Assembly (NCBI GenBank): GCA_050699035.1
Contig: JBOHDE010000008.1
Span: 1-37,616, forward strand
DNA: 37,616 bases
Reading direction: 5' to 3'
Source of the DNA: WHTB01 sp050699035
GTDB lineage: Bacteria > Actinomycetota > Actinomycetes > Propionibacteriales > Nocardioidaceae
Below are positions 17,248-23,672 of this stretch, in pieces; position 1 is the stretch's first letter; each line of letters opens with the position of its first letter. The notes beneath the pieces were generated by a model, which was not told the origin of the DNA, made no database searches, and saw only the letters and a list, made by a program, of their open reading frames with translations. Position numbers and translations under genes: made by a program.

Positions 17248-18854
17248 GCACCGACGACGGCCTCTCTCGGCGGCTGTTCCTGGCCCGGCTCAGCGCGCTC
17301 GCCGCCGGAGCCACCGGAGCCACTCTGCTGCCGGGCGTGGCTTCGGCCGCGACGGCGCCGCCGACCTTGGTGGACGTCGCCGCACCGGACGGCGCGACCA
17401 GTGATCCCACCGCCCTGACGGTGGCCGAGGCCGCGACCATGATCCGGCGCGGGCAGCTGACCAGCGAGGAGCTGGTCCGGGCCTGCCTGGAGCGGATCGA
17501 GGGCTACGACTCGCTGTTCCAGGCGTTCAACCTGGTGCTCGCCGACGCTGCGCTGGCCCGCGCTCGCCAGCTGGACGGCGAGAGCCCGCGGACGGCCCTG
17601 CACGGCATCCCGCTCGCGATCAAGGACAACTACTTCAGCCGAGGTGTACGCACCACGGCCAACTCGTTCATCTTCGCCGACTTCGACCCGCCGTACGACG
17701 CCACGGCACTGGGCCGCCTCGAGACCGCGGGCGGCGTGATGATCGGCAAGACCCAGATGGGGCCGCTCGCCACCACCCGCGCCACAACTCCGGCGGGCGT
17801 GATCACCACCGTCAACGCCTGGGCGCCGGATCATCCGAACATCAACCCCGGCGGCTCGTCGACCGGCTCGGCGACCGCGACCGCGATCGGCATGGCGCTG
17901 TCGAGCGTCGGCACCCAGACCGGTGGGTCGATCACCGCACCGTCGAACGCCCAGGGGCTGACCGGTCTCAAGCCGACCATGGGCCGGGTATCGCTGCACG
18001 GGATCATCCCGCTCACCTTCACCCGTGACCATCCCGGACCGATCGCGCGCGACGCGATGGACTGCGCGATCATGCTGACCGCGATGGCCGGTCCCGACCC
18101 GGACGACTTCCGGACCCAGGGGCTGCCGCAGCTGCCCGACCTCACCCGCGCGGCGACGCCGGTACGACAAGACGGGCGGACCACGCTGCGCCGCCGTACC
18201 CGGATCGGGGTCACACCCGACTTCCTCGCGACCTCCAACCCGGAGACGGCCGCGGCCCGGCGCAGCTTCCTCGACGCGCTCGCCGGGCTCCGGCACGCCA
18301 CCGTGGTGGAGGTGCCGCTGCCGGCGGAGTGGGACCTGCTGACCGGCTCGCGCTTCAACAACGTGCGGCTCCCGGAGCGCACCGAGCCGTTCCGTGAGTA
18401 CCTCCGACAGGACCTCCAGCTGTTCGGCGTCTCCGTGCTGAACTGGCTCGCCGGCGTGCTGCTGTCCGGCGACGAGTACACCACCGGCCAGCGGGCCAAG
18501 GTGGTGCTGTTCCAGCGGGTGATGGACGAGATCTTCGCCGCCTGTGATGTGGTCGTGCAGACCGACCCCGTGCCGTTCGACATCATCGGGTTGCCCGAGA
18601 TCGGCTTCCCGATCGGCTTGCGCTCCGCGACCTCCGACACCCCGGTGCTACCGATCGGGACGATCCTGGGCGGCCAGCCGTACGCCGAGGACCGGCTGCT
18701 CGAGGTCGTCGCCGCGTACCAGGACGTCACCGACTGGCACCGCCGCCGACCCGAGCTTCCACCCGCGCCGGCGGCGTCGGCCGCTCCGCGCGCGCCGAGC
18801 AGTGCGCCACCGGCGCGGCTGTCGGCGCTGGAGGCCGCCAGGACCGGCCAGTGA
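17244..18854 (+). CDS. Amidase-signature hydrolase with Tat signal
   Basis: A 536-aa serine amidase. The N-terminus has a twin-arginine motif (SRRLFLAR, residues 8-15), a hydrophobic stretch and an Ala-x-Ala site near 33-36, so Tat export is predicted. The amidase-signature catalytic triad is visible: K127 in AIKDNY, the cis-Ser S205 in GGSSTGSA, and nucleophile S229 in TQTGGSITAPSN. The C-terminal tail after residue 500 is Pro/Ala/Ser-rich. Substrate is not predictable; family members cleave many amides. It is linked by 4-bp overlaps to the small gene upstream and the beta-lactamase-fold gene downstream. Confidence 0.9.
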   Translation: MSTDDGLSRRLFLARLSALAAGATGATLLPGVASAATAPPTLVDVAAPDGATSDPTALTVAEAATMIRRGQLTSEELVRACLERIEGYDSLFQAFNLVLADAALARARQLDGESPRTALHGIPLAIKDNYFSRGVRTTANSFIFADFDPPYDATALGRLETAGGVMIGKTQMGPLATTRATTPAGVITTVNAWAPDHPNINPGGSSTGSATATAIGMALSSVGTQTGGSITAPSNAQGLTGLKPTMGRVSLHGIIPLTFTRDHPGPIARDAMDCAIMLTAMAGPDPDDFRTQGLPQLPDLTRAATPVRQDGRTTLRRRTRIGVTPDFLATSNPETAAARRSFLDALAGLRHATVVEVPLPAEWDLLTGSRFNNVRLPERTEPFREYLRQDLQLFGVSVLNWLAGVLLSGDEYTTGQRAKVVLFQRVMDEIFAACDVVVQTDPVPFDIIGLPEIGFPIGLRSATSDTPVLPIGTILGGQPYAEDRLLEVVAAYQDVTDWHRRRPELPPAPAASAAPRAPSSAPPARLSALEAARTGQ

Positions 18855-19681
18855 CGGCTTCCCACCTGGATCGGCTCGCGCCCGACCTGGACGCGGCCGG
18901 CGGGGAGGTGTCGGTCTGGTGCGGTCGCGCCGACGGCACCCCGGTCTGGACCCGGCTGCCGGACCAGCAGCACTACGCGGCCAGCACGATGAAGCTGCCC
19001 GTCCTCGTCGCGGCCCACCGTCGCGCGGCCGCCGGTGCGCTCGACCTGGACGCCGCCGTCCCGGTGCACAACGAGTTCGCCAGCGTGCACGACGGCTCCA
19101 CGTACTCGCTCGACCGTGCGGAGGACAGCGACGACCAGGTGTGGGACGCGATCGGGACGTCGCGGCCGCTGAGCTGGCTGACCCAGCGGATGATCGTCCG
19201 CTCCAGCAATCTCGCCACCAACCTGGTGCTCGACCAGGTCGGCGTGGCCGCTGTCGCGGAGGCGCTCGACGCCTGCGGGAGTACGGCGACCACGGTCGCG
19301 CGCGGCATCGAGGACTACCAGGCCCGCGACCACGGTCTCGACAACATGGTCACCGCGCCCGGGCTGGCGGCGGTCCTGGTCGCATTGTCCGCTGAACGCG
19401 CCGCGGACCCGGCGGCCTGCAAGGAGATTCTCGACGTCTGTGCCGCCAACGAGTGGAACGACGGCATCCCGGCCGGCCTGCCCGCCGGCACCCGGGTGTG
19501 CCACAAGAACGGCTGGCAGAACCGGGTCTGCCACGACGCCGCCCTGGTGCAGCCCGCCGACGCCGAGCCGTTCGTGCTGGTCGTGCTCACCACCACCGAC
19601 CTCGAGCGGGCCGCGGCCGACGCGCTCATCGCCCGGATCGCCGCGGCGGCGTACACCGACCTGACCGGGTGCCGACCGTGA
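18851..19681 (+). CDS. Class A beta-lactamase-fold serine hydrolase without a signal peptide
   Basis: A 276-aa protein with the penicillin-recognising fold: S45-T-M-K48 (SxxK), S118-S-N120 (SxN) and K219-N-G221 in place of KTG. No secretion signal is visible, unlike true class A beta-lactamases, and the omega-loop Glu-x-x-x-Asn pair is not evident. A role in antibiotic resistance is therefore doubtful; a cytoplasmic peptidase or esterase acting on muropeptides is a better guess. Start is GTG 18851, overlapping the amidase stop by 4 bp. Confidence 0.85.
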   Translation: MTASHLDRLAPDLDAAGGEVSVWCGRADGTPVWTRLPDQQHYAASTMKLPVLVAAHRRAAAGALDLDAAVPVHNEFASVHDGSTYSLDRAEDSDDQVWDAIGTSRPLSWLTQRMIVRSSNLATNLVLDQVGVAAVAEALDACGSTATTVARGIEDYQARDHGLDNMVTAPGLAAVLVALSAERAADPAACKEILDVCAANEWNDGIPAGLPAGTRVCHKNGWQNRVCHDAALVQPADAEPFVLVVLTTTDLERAAADALIARIAAAAYTDLTGCRP

Positions 19682-20409
19682 CGTCCTACGTGCAGGTGCC
19701 GGTCGCGACGCTGTGGACCCGGCCCGACGCACCGCGCGCCCTCGACGTCGCGGCGGTGGCCGACCAGCCGGACATCGACGCCTGGCTCGCCAGACTGGAC
19801 GCCGAGCCGGACCATGCGGGTCGGCTGGGGCTGCACGGACTCGTCGTGACCCAGCTGCTGGCGGGTGAGCCCGTCGAGGTGGTGTCGGAGCGGGACGGGT
19901 GGACCGAGGTGGTCGCACCGTGGCAGCCGTCCCGTCTCAACCGGCGCGGCTACCCCGGCTGGCTACCCAGCGCCCACCTCACCGGCACGCCGCAGGCGGG
20001 CTCGGACTGGGCGACGCTACAGGCCGCGGCCCCGCCGTACTCCCCCCTCGCCGTGCTCGACGCGGCGCGGCCCTTCGTCGGGTCGCAGTACCTGTGGGCC
20101 GGCACCTGCGACGCCGGTGTCGACTGCTCGGGCCTGGTGCACCTGGTGAGCCGCCGGTTCGGCCTGCGGGTGCCGCGCGACGCCCACGACCAGCGCGACG
20201 CCGCCACGCCTGTGCCGCTCGGCGACGAGCAGCCCGGCGACCTCTACTTCTTCGCCCGGCCCGGCCAGACCATCCATCATGTCGGGTACGTCGTGGAGCC
20301 GGCGGTGATGCTGCACGCCTCCGAGACCGGCCGGGTGGTGGCCGAGGAGGACCTGACTGCCGACCGGCGCGACCTGCTGGTGGCCGTCGGCCGTTTCGCC
20401 CCCACCTGA
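19678..20409 (+). CDS. NlpC/P60 peptidase with SH3-like N-terminal region (YkfC-like)
   Basis: A 243-aa Cys peptidase. The C-terminal NlpC/P60 domain has C150 in DCSGLVH, H201 in HHVGYV and a third polar residue, H213 in MLHAS. The N-terminal 110 residues resemble the bacterial SH3 domains of gamma-D-glutamyl-L-diamino-acid endopeptidases such as Bacillus YkfC (dipeptidyl peptidase VI), which trim recycled cell-wall peptides. No signal peptide is seen, so cytoplasmic action is likely. Start is GTG 19678, overlapping the upstream stop. It is the last gene of the four-gene overlapping series. Confidence 0.9.
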   Translation: MTSYVQVPVATLWTRPDAPRALDVAAVADQPDIDAWLARLDAEPDHAGRLGLHGLVVTQLLAGEPVEVVSERDGWTEVVAPWQPSRLNRRGYPGWLPSAHLTGTPQAGSDWATLQAAAPPYSPLAVLDAARPFVGSQYLWAGTCDAGVDCSGLVHLVSRRFGLRVPRDAHDQRDAATPVPLGDEQPGDLYFFARPGQTIHHVGYVVEPAVMLHASETGRVVAEEDLTADRRDLLVAVGRFAPT

Positions 20410-20519
20410 TCGCCGCGAGCCGGCAGACCGCTCCCGGCAGTCGCGCCTCGCCGACGGCGACGATTGCCCAATGGGGGCTTTCCTGCTGGATGTGTGGGTG
20501 GCCGTCAAGGGTCTACTGA

Positions 20520-20583
20520 CGTTGACTGGCGCGTTGCGTAGGGGCAAACCGGACAGCAGGCCCACGCAACGCGCCAGTCAACG
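20520..20583. terminator. Long hairpin (20-bp perfect arms), possible bidirectional terminator
   Basis: Bases 20520-20539 and 20564-20583 are perfect reverse complements (left arm begins CGTTGACTGGCGCGTTG), with a 24-base loop. It lies about 110 bp past the NlpC/P60 stop and 220 bp past the terC stop. It could stop transcription from either side or be a mobile-element relic. There is no clear U-tract. Confidence 0.5.
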
Positions 20584-20670
20584 AGGTTGGACCTTCACCG
20601 AGTGGTCGGACCGGACGAAGACCGCACCACGAGGCAGCGATCGGACCGTCGGCGAAAGGGGCGTCAAGGA

Positions 20671-20743
20671 TTGCCCAATTGGGCAAAATTCCACCTCGAT
20701 CCGGCCTGGACCGGGTCGAAGATTGCCCAATTGGGCAATCTTC
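20671..20743. repeat. Two palindromes with core TTGCCCAATTGGGCAA (family B)
   Basis: The first copy is a 16-bp perfect palindrome at 20671-20686. The second is a 26-bp perfect palindrome at 20718-20743, the same core extended by GAAGA and TCTTC. A third, degenerate relative (ATTGCCCAATGGGGGC) begins near 20463. The family is AT-richer than its surroundings. It could be a repeated intergenic element or binding sites for a dimeric regulator. Confidence 0.85.
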
Positions 20744-20799
20744 TACCTGGAGCAGGCGCCGGATCGCTGGCGAGTACCCGCGGCCGCCCACCGTCGGAG

Positions 20800-21822
20800 T
20801 CAGTCGTTCTCCCAGTCCCGGCGGGGGCCGGTGGCGTCGTCGAGCTGCTGGGCCGACTTGCTGCGCGAGTAGAGCAGGCTCGCCGTCGCGGTGACGGCCA
20901 GCGTGCCGACGATGAACAGCAGCGACAGCCAGATCGGGATCTCGGGAGCCCAGCCGACGTGCTCGCCGCCGTTGACGAACGGCAGCTCGTTGAGGTGCAG
21001 CGCCTCGAGCACCAGCTTGATTCCGATGAAGAACAGCAGGAACGACAGCCCGTAGCTCAAGAACACCAGCCGCTGCAGCAGCCCGCCGATCAGGAAGTAC
21101 AGCTGACGCAGTCCCATCAGCGCGAACACGTTGGCCGTGAACACGAGGTACGGCTCCTTCGTGAGGCCGTAGATCGCCGGGATCGAGTCGAGCGCGAAGA
21201 GCAGGTCGGTCGTGCCGAGCGCGAGCATCACGATCAGCATCGGGGTCACCAGCCGCTTGCCGTTCTCGACGACGGTCAGCTTGACCCCGTGGTAGTCACT
21301 GGTCGCCGGGAAGCGCCGCTCGACCAGCTTGATGAGACGGTTCTCCTCGAACTCGTCCTCGTCCTCGGCGCCTTCCTTGGCCAGCATCACCGCCGTGTAG
21401 ACCAAGAACAGGCCGAACAGGTAGAAGATCCAGCTGAAGTTCTCGATCGCCGCGGCGCCCAGGGCGATGAAGATGCCGCGCATCACCAGCGCCAGCACGA
21501 TGCCCACCATCAGCGCGGTCTGCTGGTACTGCCGGGGTACGGCGAACTTGCCCATGATGATGATGAAGATGAACAGGTTGTCGACCGAAAGGGAGTACTC
21601 CGTCAGCCAGCCGGCGAAGAACTCACCGCCGTACTGGTGGCCGCCGAAGTACCAGACCCCGAGGCCGAACAGCACCGCCGCGCCGACGTAGAAGGCCAGA
21701 TGCCGGCTGGCCTCGGCCATCGACGGCTCGTGCGGGCGCCGTCCGATGATGACGACATCGACGAGCAGGAACGCGATGGTGACGATCGCTGTGGTCCACC
21801 ACAGCCAAATGGGTACGTCCAC
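20800..21822 (-). CDS. TerC-family membrane protein (Alx-like), probable Mn2+ exporter
   Basis: A 340-aa polytopic membrane protein of the TerC/Alx family, with about nine hydrophobic helices. The conserved acidic membrane motifs are present: EYSLSVDNLF with D81, and TTDLLFALDSIPA with D206 and D212. Members export manganese, some during protein secretion. An acidic loop at 151-160 and a hydrophilic C-terminus are visible. Start is GTG 21822 with AGAGGA about 9 bases upstream. The yybP-ykoY riboswitch in its leader strongly supports a manganese role. Confidence 0.93.
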   Translation of the reverse strand: MDVPIWLWWTTAIVTIAFLLVDVVIIGRRPHEPSMAEASRHLAFYVGAAVLFGLGVWYFGGHQYGGEFFAGWLTEYSLSVDNLFIFIIIMGKFAVPRQYQQTALMVGIVLALVMRGIFIALGAAAIENFSWIFYLFGLFLVYTAVMLAKEGAEDEDEFEENRLIKLVERRFPATSDYHGVKLTVVENGKRLVTPMLIVMLALGTTDLLFALDSIPAIYGLTKEPYLVFTANVFALMGLRQLYFLIGGLLQRLVFLSYGLSFLLFFIGIKLVLEALHLNELPFVNGGEHVGWAPEIPIWLSLLFIVGTLAVTATASLLYSRSKSAQQLDDATGPRRDWEND

Positions 21823-21863
21823 GCTGGAAAATCCTCTCCGGACAGCCGATGACGGTCAGCCCA

Positions 21864-21982
21864 GAGGTCTCTCCCACCGGCCGCCTGAACACGGCCGGTC
21901 GACGGTGCCGGGTGATGCGACCGGGCCTGACCCGCTCAGCGACACCGTGATGACGACTCCGCCGCGAAGGAATACTCCCCTC
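21864..21982 (-). promoter_or_regulatory. yybP-ykoY manganese riboswitch in the terC leader
   Basis: Read on the minus strand, the leader begins GAGGGGAGTA (21982-21973), contains GTCGTCATCACG, has an 8-bp hairpin ACCGGCCG/CGGCCGGT, and ends GAGAGACCTC. These are the hallmark elements of the yybP-ykoY class: the GGGGAGUA loop, the GUCGUCA segment, and a 3' GAGACCUC closing helix P1 with the 5' GAGG. The class senses Mn2+ and typically activates exporters such as Alx and TerC. It ends about 41 bp before the terC start, leaving room for an expression platform over the ribosome-binding site. It begins only about 18 bp after the upstream membrane gene stops. Confidence 0.88.
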
Positions 21983-21999
21983 CACGCGGTCCCAGTCTT

Positions 22000-22956
22000 T
22001 CATTGCCCCGGGCGCCCGACCAAATCGCCACGGCGACGGTAGTAGTACGCGACCGACGCCGCGGCCGGCAACGGCCCCCACACCGGGAACGGGAAGACCA
22101 GTACGAACTCCACCAGCTCCCTCGCGTCCTCCGCACCGGTGACCAGCATCTGCACGAAGGTACGGCCGGCGATCGTGACCGCCGCACCCACCAGCAGGCC
22201 GGCCAGGGCCGGCGGCCCGGCGGGCACCACGCGACCACGCAGCACCGGGACCCAGCGCGGGAACACCTCGCCCCAGGGCCGGATCAGGCCGATCGTGAGC
22301 ACCGCACCGCCGAGCGCCGCCAGCCCGAGGGACAGCCCGAACATCCGCAGCCCGGGGTTCGCGACCAGCTCGTCGTAGTCCATCAGGACCGGCCACGGCG
22401 TGAGCCAGGTGAGCCGCAGCAGGGCGTACGGCAGCGGGCACAGCGCTGCCGCGATGGTCACCCAGCGCCCCCAGCGGGCGATGCCGTCGGGGCGCAGCCA
22501 CGCCGCCGTCGCACCGTGGTCGCTGCTGCGACGCAGGTAGCGCACCAGGGTGCACGTCCAGAGCACACCGCCGGTAAACGCTCCGGCGATCGCGAGGAGA
22601 CCGGGGCCGTTGTCTCGTAGGCCGTTGGCGAGGCCGGTGCCGACCTCGGCCAGCGCGTCGGGCGTCAGCATGCCGGTGGTCAGCGCCAGGAAGACGCCGA
22701 CCACGACGACGAAGCCCAGCAGGTAGCGGGTGGGTGGGTAGCGCCACGCCCCGGCGGCCACCACCGCGAGCAGCACCACCGGGCCGAGCAGCGCGCAGGC
22801 GTAGCCCAGCAAGACGAGCACCCGCAGGTCGGGCACCACCGCCAGGAACACCAGGACCTCGACCGCTCCGACACCGACCAGTGCCCGTCGTACGACCGCG
22901 GACGCCGGGCTGCACTGTGGTCGAGCAGACGTGGCGGCTGAGCGTCGTGCTCCCAC
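22000..22956 (-). CDS. Polytopic membrane protein of unknown function
   Basis: About 318 aa with roughly seven or eight hydrophobic segments, for example VLVLLGYACALLGPVVLLA, YLLGFVVVVGVFLAL, WVTIAAALCPLPYALL and GLSLGLAALGGAVLTIGL. The segment RPWGEVFPRWVPVLRGR between helices resembles a conserved motif in uncharacterised actinobacterial membrane proteins. No transport or enzyme motif is evident. The start is uncertain: GTG 22956 is used because the frame upstream runs antisense through the response regulator, but no ribosome-binding sequence is visible. GTG 22851 is an alternative. It ends just before the terC riboswitch. Confidence 0.72.
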   Translation of the reverse strand: MGARRSAATSARPQCSPASAVVRRALVGVGAVEVLVFLAVVPDLRVLVLLGYACALLGPVVLLAVVAAGAWRYPPTRYLLGFVVVVGVFLALTTGMLTPDALAEVGTGLANGLRDNGPGLLAIAGAFTGGVLWTCTLVRYLRRSSDHGATAAWLRPDGIARWGRWVTIAAALCPLPYALLRLTWLTPWPVLMDYDELVANPGLRMFGLSLGLAALGGAVLTIGLIRPWGEVFPRWVPVLRGRVVPAGPPALAGLLVGAAVTIAGRTFVQMLVTGAEDARELVEFVLVFPFPVWGPLPAAASVAYYYRRRGDLVGRPGQ

Positions 22957-22985
22957 TGCCGGCGACCGGGGAGCTGAGTCGGTGA
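22908..22985 (+). pseudogene. Possible 3' remnant of a sensor histidine kinase
   Basis: The + frame ending at TGA 22983-22985 reads VVEQTWRLSVVLPLP and then ATGELSR, the kind of beta-strand ending in LPL that closes many histidine kinase ATPase domains. Its stop overlaps the response-regulator GTG by 4 bp, exactly as in kinase-regulator operons. Upstream of about 22908 the frame is plainly antisense to the membrane gene, so no kinase is present. This could be a deletion scar or chance; the match is short. Confidence 0.28.
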
Positions 22986-23632
22986 GCGAGATTCGGGTGC
23001 TGGTCGTCGACGACGAGCCGTTGGTGCGCAGCGGCCTGCGCGCGATCGTCGACTCCGAGCCCGACCTGACCATCGTGGGCGAGGCCGACGACGGCGCCGA
23101 GGCCGTCTCCGCCGTCCGCCGGCTGCGCCCCGACGTCGTGCTGATGGATGTCCGGATGCCCCGCGTCGACGGCATCGCCGCGACCCGGCTGCTGGCCGAG
23201 CTGGACGGCGGCGGGCCCGCCGTACTCGTGGTGACGACGTTCGAGAACGACGACTACGTGTACGACGCGCTACGGGCCGGCGCGCGCGGCTTCCTGCTGA
23301 AGCGCTCCACCGCCGACGACTTCGTGCGCGCGATCCGCACTGTCCACCGCAGCGACTCCCTGCTGTTCCCCGGCGCGGTGCGCAACCTGGTCGGCAGCCA
23401 CGGCACGGTGGGCACCGCCGGCCTGGAATACGCACGGCTCACCGAGCGTGAGGAGGAGGTGCTCCGGCTCGTCGCCCGGGGGATGTCGAACGCCGAGATC
23501 GCCGGCGAGCTGTTCCTCGGGGTCGAGACGGTCAAGACGCACGTCCGCAACGTACTCGCCAAGCTCGGCGTCCGGGACCGGGTGCAGGCGGTGATCGCGG
23601 CCTACGAGAGTGGGTTCATCCCGCTCGGCTGA
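22982..23632 (+). CDS. NarL/LuxR-family response regulator
   Basis: A 216-aa two-domain response regulator. The receiver domain has the acidic pair D10-D11 in VLVVDDEP, phospho-acceptor D56 in VVLMDVRMP, a Thr in VVTTFEND and a Lys in FLLKRS. The LuxR-type helix-turn-helix is at about residues 150-205 (LTEREEEVLRLVARGMSNAEIAGELFLGVETVKTHV split across the usual positions). Start is GTG 22982 with GGGGAG 8 bases upstream. No partner histidine kinase is encoded beside it in this window, so it is an orphan here. Confidence 0.93.
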   Translation: MSEIRVLVVDDEPLVRSGLRAIVDSEPDLTIVGEADDGAEAVSAVRRLRPDVVLMDVRMPRVDGIAATRLLAELDGGGPAVLVVTTFENDDYVYDALRAGARGFLLKRSTADDFVRAIRTVHRSDSLLFPGAVRNLVGSHGTVGTAGLEYARLTEREEEVLRLVARGMSNAEIAGELFLGVETVKTHVRNVLAKLGVRDRVQAVIAAYESGFIPLG

Positions 23633-23660
23633 GGCCCCTCAGCCCGCCGCGGACGCCCCG

Positions 23661-23666
23661 TACCGT
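23661..23666 (+). promoter_or_regulatory. -10 element of a probable leaderless sppA promoter
   Basis: TACCGT ends 6 bases before the sppA ATG at 23673 (spacer GGGTGC). It matches TAnnnT and no ribosome-binding sequence is present. Confidence 0.55.
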
Positions 23667-23672
23667 GGGTGC

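Larger units (their letters stand above)
20410..20799. other. 390-bp gene-free region between convergent genes, rich in palindromes
   Basis: No credible coding sequence is present; the frames that cross it on both strands translate the palindromes themselves. It holds a 20-bp inverted repeat (20520-20583), two palindromes centred on TTGCCCAATTGGGCAA (20671-20686 and 20718-20743) and a degenerate half-copy near 20463-20480. It separates the ends of the NlpC/P60 gene (+) and terC (-). Confidence 0.8.

Noticed and set aside
17831..19918. 695-aa open frame on the minus strand opposite the amidase and beta-lactamase-fold genes
   Set aside because: Arg/Pro/Gly-rich shadow frame; the + strand genes have intact catalytic motifs.
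20471..20872. Frame of 133 aa (+) and a 92-aa frame (-) in the 20410-20799 gap
   Set aside because: They translate the palindromes and inverted repeats and show no family signature or ribosome-binding site.
22957..23175. N-terminal extension of the membrane protein frame upstream of 22956
   Set aside because: It is antisense to the response regulator and is Ser/Arg/Thr-rich without a hydrophobic start.
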